NCBI GenBank assembly: GCA_900551945.1
Contig: URYE01000049.1
Coordinates: 1-20,585 of the forward strand
Reading direction: 5' to 3'
Origin: an uncultured Eubacterium sp.
GTDB taxonomy: Bacteria; Bacillota; Clostridia; Lachnospirales; Lachnospiraceae
Length of the DNA: 20,585 nt
Part shown: positions 15,101-20,585 of the stretch, in pieces
Position numbering within the stretch: position 1 is the stretch's first letter
How the letters are laid out: each line of letters opens with the position of its first letter
The notes under the pieces: generated by a model
Database searches by the model: none
Told to the model about the DNA's origin: nothing
Seen by the model: only the letters and a program-made list of their open reading frames with translations
Translations under genes and position numbers: made by a program

Positions 15101-17827
15101 AGCATTAATTACAACACTTTCACCCCATCTATAACTATCTTTGGTCTTATTATCTGTAAGACTGTAATGCGCCGTATAGTCTATACCACTATCACTTGTC
15201 AAATCAATTTTATAGGTGGTTCGTGCATAATAATATCTTATTACGTTTGAAGAAATACTTTTTTGTAAATTAATTGACTTTGCTGACGGACTTACATATA
15301 AGCTTGAACCATAATTCTTTACTGTGCCTGTTACAGTTGCACCAATCTTAGCAGTATTTGTTGCAACTTCTTTTAATGTATATGAACCATCTGCATTTTG
15401 TAGATAATGCTCTACTCTGTAACTTACATCAGATGATTCTACCGGCTTACTCATCCACTGTGCTACGAATGTAAATGTATCATCTCCTGTGTAACTAGGA
15501 TTAACCCATGCGTTATTCATATTAGAAGCTGCATTTTTTTCATATGTTGCCCAGTTGTTACTGTCTAATGCGTAAGCGTCGGGATTAGTATTAAAATTAT
15601 GCCACTGTCCGTCTTTACAAAATATCTTACCATCTGACTGCCTTATTACTGCCCAATGACTAAACTTATACCCTGTCTTTTCAAAGCCTGTACCATCACT
15701 TAAGGTAAAGTTATCATACTTATGAATAACTGTTTCTGATATACTTCCTGTGCCACCATTACTATTGTAATTGATTATATAATTAGCTTGTACTACTGGA
15801 AGAACGAACTCCATAGGGTCATTAGACATCTGTATCTCTGTGGTAGGGTTATATTCATCGACCCAAGTTGTTCCACTTAAGTAAAAGCCTTCGGAGTTAA
15901 GTGTCATTGTGGAATTACTTGCTGTAAAGCTATCTCTGTCTGACATACGGAAAGCATATATAGACTTTCCAACATCACCTTCTGCTCCATATTCTAATGT
16001 ACAAAAATCTAGCTGTTTGAAGTTCATAAAATGCCCCTTCCAGCTTATACTCTCAGGAAGATAATGACCTGGTGCATACCCTAAATTTGTATAATACTGT
16101 TGATTTGAATTATAAAGGTGATTGTAAGACCAACCTATCTCATGTCTGTTACTACCTATCTTATATATACCTATACTATTTGCATTTACATAATAACCAT
16201 CTTTTACATTTACATTGTCAAAGTTGATATTAAGACCATAATTGATAGGAAAATTATTTCTTTCATTTATAAATTCAGAATGATATGTATTTTCTAATTC
16301 CATGCCATCTGACTGTCTTACCCATCTTGTATGATAAGCCTGTACTGAAGATATATAAGTATTTATATCCTTTATATTAGGTGCGCTCATTGATGGACTT
16401 GAATCTTTATATACCTGTCTTGTAGACTGTATTAATCTATGATTATCATCATTTGCTGTGTTTAATGAAAGTCCTATATTACTATTTCCTCTATTATCAG
16501 CAGTATACAAATCACCCAATCCAGATATTTTATATTCTGCGTGCATTTCGCCATCTGCAGAATCGCCATCTGCAGAAGCCAACCAAAATAAACTCTCGTT
16601 ACTTGCACATACTGCAAAACCTGCATTACCCGATAAAGATAATTCTTTATTATTTTGCTCAAATTTATCAATATAATAGTCAATATAATTTACTTCTTCT
16701 GATGAGATTTCTGTATATTCAGCTTCATTATCAGATACGGTATTTGAAAACTGTTGTACAGTTACATTATTATTAATAAAAGGGGCTTTTTCCTTTAATT
16801 CTTCAAGCTCAGCTTCCGACAAACTCTTTAAAAAGCCACCTACAATTGATGAGTCAGTTAGACTAAAGTAATTAATAAGCTCATCTTCTGTCTTATCACG
16901 CCAACCAAAAGTATATATATCATATCCTAAATCATACTCACTTTTTGCTTTGGTAACACCTTCTTCATACTCTGTAAGATTTACAAAGCACATATCATTA
17001 GAAGTGTCTGAATATTCAGATATAACACTTTCTACATCTGATATACCATTCTCAAGCATTGTTGCTATTGTAGCACTTATTCGGGCTGTGGCATAAGACG
17101 TACCACTAAAAGAACTAAAGCTACCATAACTGTATACATCTACTCCACTTCCATAATCAGAATACCCTGCTAAAGTGTTATCATTTTCAAAAGCTCCTGC
17201 TATGTATACATTTTTTATATCTGCAAATGGGTTATCTGTAATTTCTTTTTTTGTATTGCTTGCTGAAAATACTATATATACACCGCTATCCGAAGCTCTA
17301 CGCACTGACTCCGCAATAGATGTATAATTGTCATTGTTCATGCTTATTGATATGTTAATTACGTCTGCACCATTTTCAATCGCATAGTCTATGGCTTGAG
17401 CTACATTTTCTGCTTCAATATTGCCATCTTTATCAGCAACTTTTAAAGGAAATAATTTGATATGTTCATCAGTTTCAGATACTATAAGGTTATTGATAAA
17501 CTTACCATGATAGAAGTTGTCGGTCATATCTTTTTCAGATGTAAAGTTATACCCACCAATAATTCTTTCATCGACTGATGTTTCATTGTCATTAATACCC
17601 GAATCGACTACGGCTATTGTTACGTCTTTCTTTTCATTTGACAGATGTTGACTGACGTATTTTCCAAGCTCTGTCTGCTTAGTTTTAACATTAGTTGTAT
17701 CTTGTGGCTGATTGTTATTCTTAATGTATAAGAAAACAATTCCACTAAATACAAATACGGCGAGCAGTACCATAAGTACTGCCACCGTTATTTTTTTATT
17801 TTTAATAATCTCTTTGAATTTATCCAA
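12113..17827 (-). CDS. Giant membrane-anchored subtilase-like protein with MucBP/InlB-type repeats
   Basis: About 1904 residues from the TTG at 17827, which has AAAGGCAGG before it; an in-frame GTG at 17881 lacks a ribosome site. A single N-terminal hydrophobic helix (about 13-35) preceded by lysines suggests a signal anchor with the rest outside the cell. Residues about 68-265 form an S8 (subtilisin) domain: Asp75 in AVVDSGI, His107 in YHGKFINN (usual HGTHVAG), Asn191 in SASN, Ser244 in SGTSYATARI. A unique region of about 430 residues follows. Next are InlB/Flg_new-type beta-grasp repeats (YNSNGGTG and later), three MucBP-like units sharing QNADGSY, YYY-RTT and DSYRWGE (13966-15427), and more InlB-like repeats ending in a short charged tail. 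There is no LPxTG or other wall-sorting signal. Likely a surface protease or adhesin. It follows the secreted repeat protein gene by 93 bp, probably on one transcript. Substrate unknown. Confidence 0.88.
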   Translation of the reverse strand: MDKFKEIIKNKKITVAVLMVLLAVFVFSGIVFLYIKNNNQPQDTTNVKTKQTELGKYVSQHLSNEKKDVTIAVVDSGINDNETSVDERIIGGYNFTSEKDMTDNFYHGKFINNLIVSETDEHIKLFPLKVADKDGNIEAENVAQAIDYAIENGADVINISISMNNDNYTSIAESVRRASDSGVYIVFSASNTKKEITDNPFADIKNVYIAGAFENDNTLAGYSDYGSGVDVYSYGSFSSFSGTSYATARISATIATMLENGISDVESVISEYSDTSNDMCFVNLTEYEEGVTKAKSEYDLGYDIYTFGWRDKTEDELINYFSLTDSSIVGGFLKSLSEAELEELKEKAPFINNNVTVQQFSNTVSDNEAEYTEISSEEVNYIDYYIDKFEQNNKELSLSGNAGFAVCASNESLFWLASADGDSADGEMHAEYKISGLGDLYTADNRGNSNIGLSLNTANDDNHRLIQSTRQVYKDSSPSMSAPNIKDINTYISSVQAYHTRWVRQSDGMELENTYHSEFINERNNFPINYGLNINFDNVNVKDGYYVNANSIGIYKIGSNRHEIGWSYNHLYNSNQQYYTNLGYAPGHYLPESISWKGHFMNFKQLDFCTLEYGAEGDVGKSIYAFRMSDRDSFTASNSTMTLNSEGFYLSGTTWVDEYNPTTEIQMSNDPMEFVLPVVQANYIINYNSNGGTGSISETVIHKYDNFTLSDGTGFEKTGYKFSHWAVIRQSDGKIFCKDGQWHNFNTNPDAYALDSNNWATYEKNAASNMNNAWVNPSYTGDDTFTFVAQWMSKPVESSDVSYRVEHYLQNADGSYTLKEVATNTAKIGATVTGTVKNYGSSLYVSPSAKSINLQKSISSNVIRYYYARTTYKIDLTSDSGIDYTAHYSLTDNKTKDSYRWGESVVINAYAKDKYEFTKWTGVSDITEKRYAFTMPQSTVKRYANTKQTKETVTIQYYLQNADGSYPTSPNAESSILVDIGKSYTCPIKEDTKSTAVNFNKKYFNLPTSKTITVKVGSSNNVVKYYYTRTTFKVNLYKDDGISEVRHFSVTDSAVKDSYRWGEWIRINADVKYGYEWSKWSRTGASDITEKKYEFAMPTSDVYRKANTIELMASYKVKYYWQNADGSYSEKKDLEVNGTARIGSTINAATLVYEQESDSEKLDPTVNKMTQSRYYPTTDKQTMLTQKATITINPDTTKNVVTYYYNRKTYPMKLAYNEGITGITHYSYTDNKTKDSYRWGEKVKLEASVKDGYTFSKWTSNAAHNQAKYTNPYEFTMPVVFVDRIANATPNTIKVTLDNQGGTKADGGLDAYYYMYNTKKTYSNTSEDIYYYNSSTMNENSWITRLKTPTKKGHTFGGYYTEKDGKGTQYVRADGTFTNSLYNTVKSNITLYAKWKKQSYSVTIQHYIMNTSGEYPSSPDSTLTIDNQLYETILNNEDYKESSFLVKNGIEYDKEKTGDTTKVTGNTTIKLYYKRIQHTATFNVAYNGGTWLDNNKADKKVQIYYGAKVALDTYKAMKLNDFSFIGWNKDKNTEQVLEEVNMGTSDITFYAVYKKTLTATFTDSKGTTTRSVDIYNNKTSGIVGVPKIASYTDWADNEVQACDSENNSIDEKENIVSEYKIVGYNSIKEINKDNATNAEIGVNENTIVLTENKAYYAVYSSTVKLSYVLNGGISNDTTKVVTDNVYCNAYNLEEIKGKKLNLAQCIKPEYDENGYKYSYKFVVWAENSIDGGRFSQNSEYILNKNTVMHAIWDEEIQPIEYDISFDGNAGTSVSNIPDTIHTKYDKEITIPEKIPERTAFAFLGWNTRQDGAGTMYQPLDKVKNLTTVRDDTVKMYAQWQKKKIRVVKIASTWYNDTMVRRTENDEEWYNSFGHLTVDEIVAYKDEDCEMIWNIDNQGNITRVK
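13966..15427 (-). repeat. Three tandem coding repeats of about 150-175 codons in the giant gene
   Basis: Three consecutive units, approximately 15427-14987, 14974-14504 and 14488-13966, each encode V-Y--QNADGSY, a variable spacer, YYY-RTT(Y/F), a GI---HYS-TDN segment, KDSYRWGE, and a final tryptophan-containing KW---SDITEK-Y-F-MP strand ending R-AN(T/A). The nucleotide sequence around DSYRWGE is nearly identical at about 14104, 14646 and 15123. The units have diverged, so this is old duplication rather than recent expansion. Confidence 0.8.
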
Positions 17828-17920
17828 TCTGGATACCTGCCTTTCTTCTTTATACAAAGAATGACAGATAATAGAATACACATTATGTGATTATATGAAT
17901 ATAGATACTATATAAAAATT

Positions 17921-19213
17921 TTAGTCAAAGAACTGCTTACGACCCCAACAAATTGTATTGATGAATGAGTTACTTTCTTTATCATAATCACCCATTACAT
18001 CAAAGAAGTACCTACCACCACGTTCATAGTCCATTTGATAAATGATACCATCTTTACTCTTAACGTATTTACCCCTTGACCATCTATTCATATTGATATC
18101 TTTATAAGTTGAATGTTCATCGGGTTCTAAATAATAAGTCTTAGTAATATCTTCCTTAGCTGGAGTGATATAACCTCTATTAGTATCATATGCTACACCG
18201 TCTACGATTACTGTTCCGATGTACTTCGTGTTAAGACGACAATCATATTCATCTCCCCAGTATCCACCAGAGAATAACCACTTAGTTCCATCTTCCTTTT
18301 CAGCTATTCCTGCGAAGTTTACATCTACTACACCGTTAGTTACTTTCCACCAACCGTAATCGTTTTCTGCCATATAGTTATATGATGTATCAACTTTTCC
18401 ATCTACCATGTATAACCACTGACCGTCTACAAGCTCAAGCTTTCCTGTCTTAGCTTCTTCAGGTGTATTATTGCCTATATTGCTATTATCTGCATTGTTA
18501 TTGTTATTACCTGCATTATCTGATGTATTATTATCTACATTAGATACTACATATCCACCTGCTACTTCATATGTTTTACCTGCATATTCATAGCTTCCCG
18601 TAAAGCCGAAGTCTACAGTTCCACCTGCTAACTTCCAACTTCCATACTTGTTTGAAGATATACCATTAAAGCCAAAATCTACTGCTCCGTTAGTTATCTT
18701 CCACCAACCGTAATTATTTTCTGCCATGCCATTATATGAGAAGTCAACTGTACCACCGCTTAAGTACCACCAACCATACTCATTTAACGCCATTCCATTA
18801 AAGCTAAAGTCAACAGCTCCATTAGTCACATACCACCAGCCGTATTCATTTTCTGCCATGCCTGTATATGTAAAGTCAAGACTTCCGTTGTTTACATACC
18901 ACCAACCATATTGATTAAGTGCAAGTCCTGTGAAACTAAAGTCCACTGTCCCATTAGATACTTTCCACCAACCGAAGTCATTTAAGGCAAGTCCATCGTA
19001 GTTATAGTCGATGTTTCCATTGACATCGTAACAATGCCATGTGTCACCATCTAATCTTAATGAATATCCTGTGCTGTCTGTGTAAGACTGATGTTCAAAG
19101 GCATAGGCTGTTACAGTGCTTTCTGTTGCAACCGAGCCTGCCATTACACCTAAGGCTATTAATGTTGCTGCTGTTAAAGTTTTTACGGTTTTGAATAAAT
19201 GTTTTCTTATCAT
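17921..19213 (-). CDS. Secreted protein with W/Y-rich cell-wall-binding-type repeats
   Basis: 430 residues from the ATG at 19213, which has AAGGAG six bases before it; the in-frame GTG at 19234 overlaps this site and is rejected. A signal peptide (MIRKHLFKTVKTL, a hydrophobic core, then TAYA-FEH) predicts export. Six tandem 22-residue units follow, of the form (N/T)G-A-N-YGWWYV-NG-VDFSF, and then a degenerate unit, an Asn-rich linker (about 225-255), another copy (NYMAENDYGWWKVTNGVVDV) and a C-terminal region of about 110 residues without recognised motifs, which ends CWGRKQFFD. The units resemble the aromatic glucan/choline-binding-like repeats common in surface proteins of Lachnospiraceae, whose ligand is mostly unknown. 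Wall attachment is inferred. A promoter is proposed at 19404-19431. The giant subtilase gene lies 93 bp downstream. Confidence 0.85.
   Translation of the reverse strand: MIRKHLFKTVKTLTAATLIALGVMAGSVATESTVTAYAFEHQSYTDSTGYSLRLDGDTWHCYDVNGNIDYNYDGLALNDFGWWKVSNGTVDFSFTGLALNQYGWWYVNNGSLDFTYTGMAENEYGWWYVTNGAVDFSFNGMALNEYGWWYLSGGTVDFSYNGMAENNYGWWKITNGAVDFGFNGISSNKYGSWKLAGGTVDFGFTGSYEYAGKTYEVAGGYVVSNVDNNTSDNAGNNNNNADNSNIGNNTPEEAKTGKLELVDGQWLYMVDGKVDTSYNYMAENDYGWWKVTNGVVDVNFAGIAEKEDGTKWLFSGGYWGDEYDCRLNTKYIGTVIVDGVAYDTNRGYITPAKEDITKTYYLEPDEHSTYKDINMNRWSRGKYVKSKDGIIYQMDYERGGRYFFDVMGDYDKESNSFINTICWGRKQFFD
18602..19002 (-). repeat. 66-bp tandem coding repeats (six units)
   Basis: The CCACCAACC-type core recurs at 18701, 18767, 18833, 18899 and 18965, exactly 66 bp apart, and a divergent copy (CCAACTTCC) lies one period further left. 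Each unit codes for 22 residues centred on YGWW. A further copy of the core stands alone at 18346, beyond the Asn-rich linker. Such arrays can gain or lose units by recombination without frame change. Confidence 0.9.
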
Positions 19214-19375
19214 AGTTTTCTCCTTACTCTGCACTAATTGTACATAATTTTTAATTTACACGACATTCGCCAACAACGAATATTGCGATACCTTATGGTT
19301 GTTACATTACCTAGTAAAAACAAAGTGGGAAATTTATTTAGACTTTTAAAAATTTTAGAGATAATACACTTTTTT

Positions 19376-19391
19376 AATTATTGCAATAATT
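19376..19391. promoter_or_regulatory. 16-bp perfect palindrome, possible operator
   Basis: AATTATTGCAATAATT is a perfect dyad without a spacer. It lies about 12 bp downstream of the proposed -10 box of the secreted-protein gene, so it would cover roughly +6 to +21 of the transcript, a normal repressor position. The regulator is unknown. Confidence 0.4.
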
Positions 19392-19403
19392 TCACACAAT
19401 TAA

Positions 19404-19431
19404 ATATTATCATATTATATTTTTTTGTCAA
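19404..19431 (-). promoter_or_regulatory. Sigma-A-type promoter for the secreted repeat protein
   Basis: Read leftward: TTGACA (19431-19426, perfect -35), 16 bp, TAATAT (19409-19404, 4 of 6 to TATAAT). The transcript would start near 19397 and carry a leader of about 185 nt before the ATG at 19213. In such AT-rich DNA the -10 box alone would mean little; the perfect -35 gives it weight. Confidence 0.5.
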
Positions 19432-19479
19432 ATAAATATTATTTTATTGAATATGAAATATAATTAATTATAAAACATA

Positions 19480-19508
19480 TTGCATAAAATAAAATAATAT
19501 AATATTAT
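19480..19508 (+). promoter_or_regulatory. Possible tRNA promoter
   Basis: TTGCAT (19480-19485), 17 bp, TATTAT (19503-19508), ending about 40 bp before the tRNA gene. The -10 box is good (5 of 6) and the -35 is weak, in a very AT-rich background. Confidence 0.3.
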
Positions 19509-19548
19509 ATGTTAGTTGTTATTATAAAACTTTAATGACAATATATAT

Positions 19549-19621
19549 GTACATATAGCTTAGCGGATAAAGCGTTCGCCTCCGGAGCGAAAGACCATGG
19601 GTTCAAATCCCATTATGTACA
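19549..19621 (+). tRNA. tRNA-Arg (anticodon CCG)
   Basis: A full cloverleaf can be drawn: acceptor stem GTACATA (19549-19555) with TATGTAC (19614-19620); D stem GCTT/AAGC (19558-19561, 19570-19573) with an 8-nt loop; anticodon stem TTCGC/GCGAA (19575-19579, 19587-19591) with loop CTCCGGA and anticodon CCG at 19582-19584; a 5-nt variable loop; T stem ATGGG/CCCAT around TTCAAAT. The discriminator base is A at 19621. CCA is not encoded. It reads the Arg codon CGG, rare in an AT-rich genome. Confidence 0.95.
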
Positions 19622-19689
19622 TTTTTAATTAATAATTATTCGGGAATTTATAAATAACTTAAAACTATAAGATAAGATTAAGATATAAA

Positions 19690-20585
19690 TTACATTGTTA
19701 GTATTCCATTTTTTCTTTCAAACATATAGACTCTATCTGATAATATTTCATCAACTGATAGATTATCTGTATTTACTTCATTAATCATACTCTCCAAATC
19801 AGACTTTTTATACCATTCTTTCTTTGGTAAGATTATCACTTCATGTATTGATGATGGAAGTATATACAAATCACTTTTAATTTCATTAGCAAACTTATCT
19901 AATACATTTTCATATAACATACAAGTTGCCCCATTTAGTCTGCTTTCATTAGTTAATATAAACATATCATTTTGTTTTAGTTCTTTTAATTCGGTTTGAT
20001 TAAATTTTAATTTAAAATCGTCTTTAAATTTATCAATAACCATGTCGGTCATTGACTTAATTGAATATTTAAGAAGCTTCGGAGTGTTTTTTCTTGCTAC
20101 TTTATAAATATAATCTTGCGTAATTTTCCAAGCCTTTATATGTTCATTGTATATAAGCGATATTACACTCATATCTTCAAATTGCTCTAATAAACAGTAA
20201 TACACGACTGCCAAATCTAATATCTTCTTATGTGGTACTTTTTCAAGAAGTTTTTTATTACTCTCATAATTAATTACTTTATAAACAATTGTCTTTTTTA
20301 TATTTTCAAAATCAAGAAAAAATTGAGAGTTGATACTTATTTGTCCTTTGTTATTATTGTAAAACTCGATTATATTATTAGAAACATCTTGTATACTCAT
20401 ACCATTTTCATATTCATTATAGAATGGATTAAGATATATATTCGGCGAAATGTTATCATCATCTCTCATAATTACAATACCGTCCATCTCACAGCCATTG
20501 TTTTTAATAACATGATTGATAAATAACTTTTCTTCTTTTTCAAGCCTTTTTTCAACTTCAAGCTTGACAGCTTCTACAAATTCAC
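19690..20585 (-). CDS. DUF5688-like protein (5' end beyond right edge)
   Basis: The frame is open from the stop at 19690 to the right edge, 298 codons. An internal ATG at 20487 could be taken as the start, but it has no ribosome site, and the codons before it continue a plausible protein: EFVEAVKLEVEKRL, then a lysine/glutamate helix, then VIKNNGCEMDGIVI. 'KNNG-E-DG' after a charged helix is the typical N-terminus of DUF5688 proteins of Lachnospiraceae, as I recall the family. Only a few N-terminal residues should be missing. The protein looks soluble and helical, with ARKNTPKLL, TNESRLNGATCMLYENVL and LPSSIHEVIILPK as its likely conserved core. The function of the family is unknown; members often occur in many copies per genome. 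Confidence 0.8.
   Translation of the reverse strand, partial: EFVEAVKLEVEKRLEKEEKLFINHVIKNNGCEMDGIVIMRDDDNISPNIYLNPFYNEYENGMSIQDVSNNIIEFYNNNKGQISINSQFFLDFENIKKTIVYKVINYESNKKLLEKVPHKKILDLAVVYYCLLEQFEDMSVISLIYNEHIKAWKITQDYIYKVARKNTPKLLKYSIKSMTDMVIDKFKDDFKLKFNQTELKELKQNDMFILTNESRLNGATCMLYENVLDKFANEIKSDLYILPSSIHEVIILPKKEWYKKSDLESMINEVNTDNLSVDEILSDRVYMFERKNGILTM

Larger units (their letters stand above)
19214..19548. other. 335-bp AT-rich intergenic region
   Basis: A gap between the leftward secreted-protein gene and the rightward tRNA. It holds the proposed promoter for the former (19404-19431), a 16-bp palindrome (19376-19391), a small inverted repeat ATTCG (19265-19269)/CGAAT (19277-19281) in the presumed leader, and a weak tRNA promoter (19480-19508). 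No coding frame was judged credible. Confidence 0.6.

Noticed and set aside
16453..16776. Open frames on the + strand inside the giant gene (also around 12373-12924 and 15017-15250)
   Set aside because: They lie opposite a 1900-residue gene with clear domains, lack ribosome sites and have low-complexity Tyr/Leu/Ile-rich translations typical of antisense frames in AT-rich DNA.
18602..19002. Regular repeats that could be taken for a CRISPR array
   Set aside because: The period is contiguous 66 bp with no unique spacers, and the units encode 22-residue protein repeats in one long frame.
19549..19621. tRNA-Arg as an integration site for a mobile element
   Set aside because: No integrase gene and no second copy of the tRNA 3' end are in the window.

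Overview
The window comes from an AT-rich, motile, low-GC Gram-positive bacterium of the Clostridia, most likely a member of the Lachnospiraceae. The evidence is the very AT-rich codon use and spacers, strong AGGAGG-type ribosome sites with some GTG/TTG starts, a SpoVB-type flippase, a DUF5688-like protein, a W/Y-rich wall-binding repeat protein and a near-consensus sigma-28 (flagellar) promoter. No phage, transposase, CRISPR array or rRNA was seen.

Layout. 1-1008 (-) is the N-terminal most of a NifS/IscS-type cysteine desulfurase, cut by the left edge. It diverges from a SpoVB/MVF-type lipid-linked-sugar flippase at 1155-2684 (+), whose 3' end overlaps the tail of a convergent DMT-family transporter (2613-3572, -) by 72 bp. 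Between 3658 and 5392 (-) a leftward run holds a four-helix membrane protein, a site-2-protease-type M50 metalloprotease coupled to it, and two small soluble proteins of unknown function. L-lactate dehydrogenase follows (5519-6475, -).

The 494-bp gap 6509-7002 is the most structured non-coding stretch. It holds a long imperfect inverted repeat of about 159 nt (6780-6938), followed at once by a sigma-28-type promoter (6946-6972) that should drive a protein with two FliD-C-like segments (7003-8001, +). This gene ends at a strong hairpin terminator that probably serves both strands. A 35-codon gene (8085-8192, -) lies beyond it, downstream of metA (8235-9167, -).

The centre is housekeeping: metA (homoserine acyltransferase, with the residue predicting acetyl-CoA use) and rluF-ligA (11294-12004 and 9301-11271, -). 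The ligase is unusual because its motif IV lysine is replaced by leucine.

The right part encodes surface functions. A secreted protein with six 22-residue W/Y-rich repeats (17921-19213, -) lies upstream of a membrane-anchored subtilase-like protein of about 1900 residues with MucBP/InlB-like repeats (12113-17827, -). They are on one strand with 93 bp between them and no terminator seen, so they may be co-expressed. A good sigma-A promoter with a 16-bp perfect palindrome next to it precedes the pair. Then come tRNA-Arg(CCG) (+) and a DUF5688-like gene that runs off the right edge.

The strongest candidates for something little described are the long hairpin beside the sigma-28 promoter, the orphan FliD-C-like protein, the giant subtilase with its wall-binding neighbour, and the motif-IV-altered LigA.
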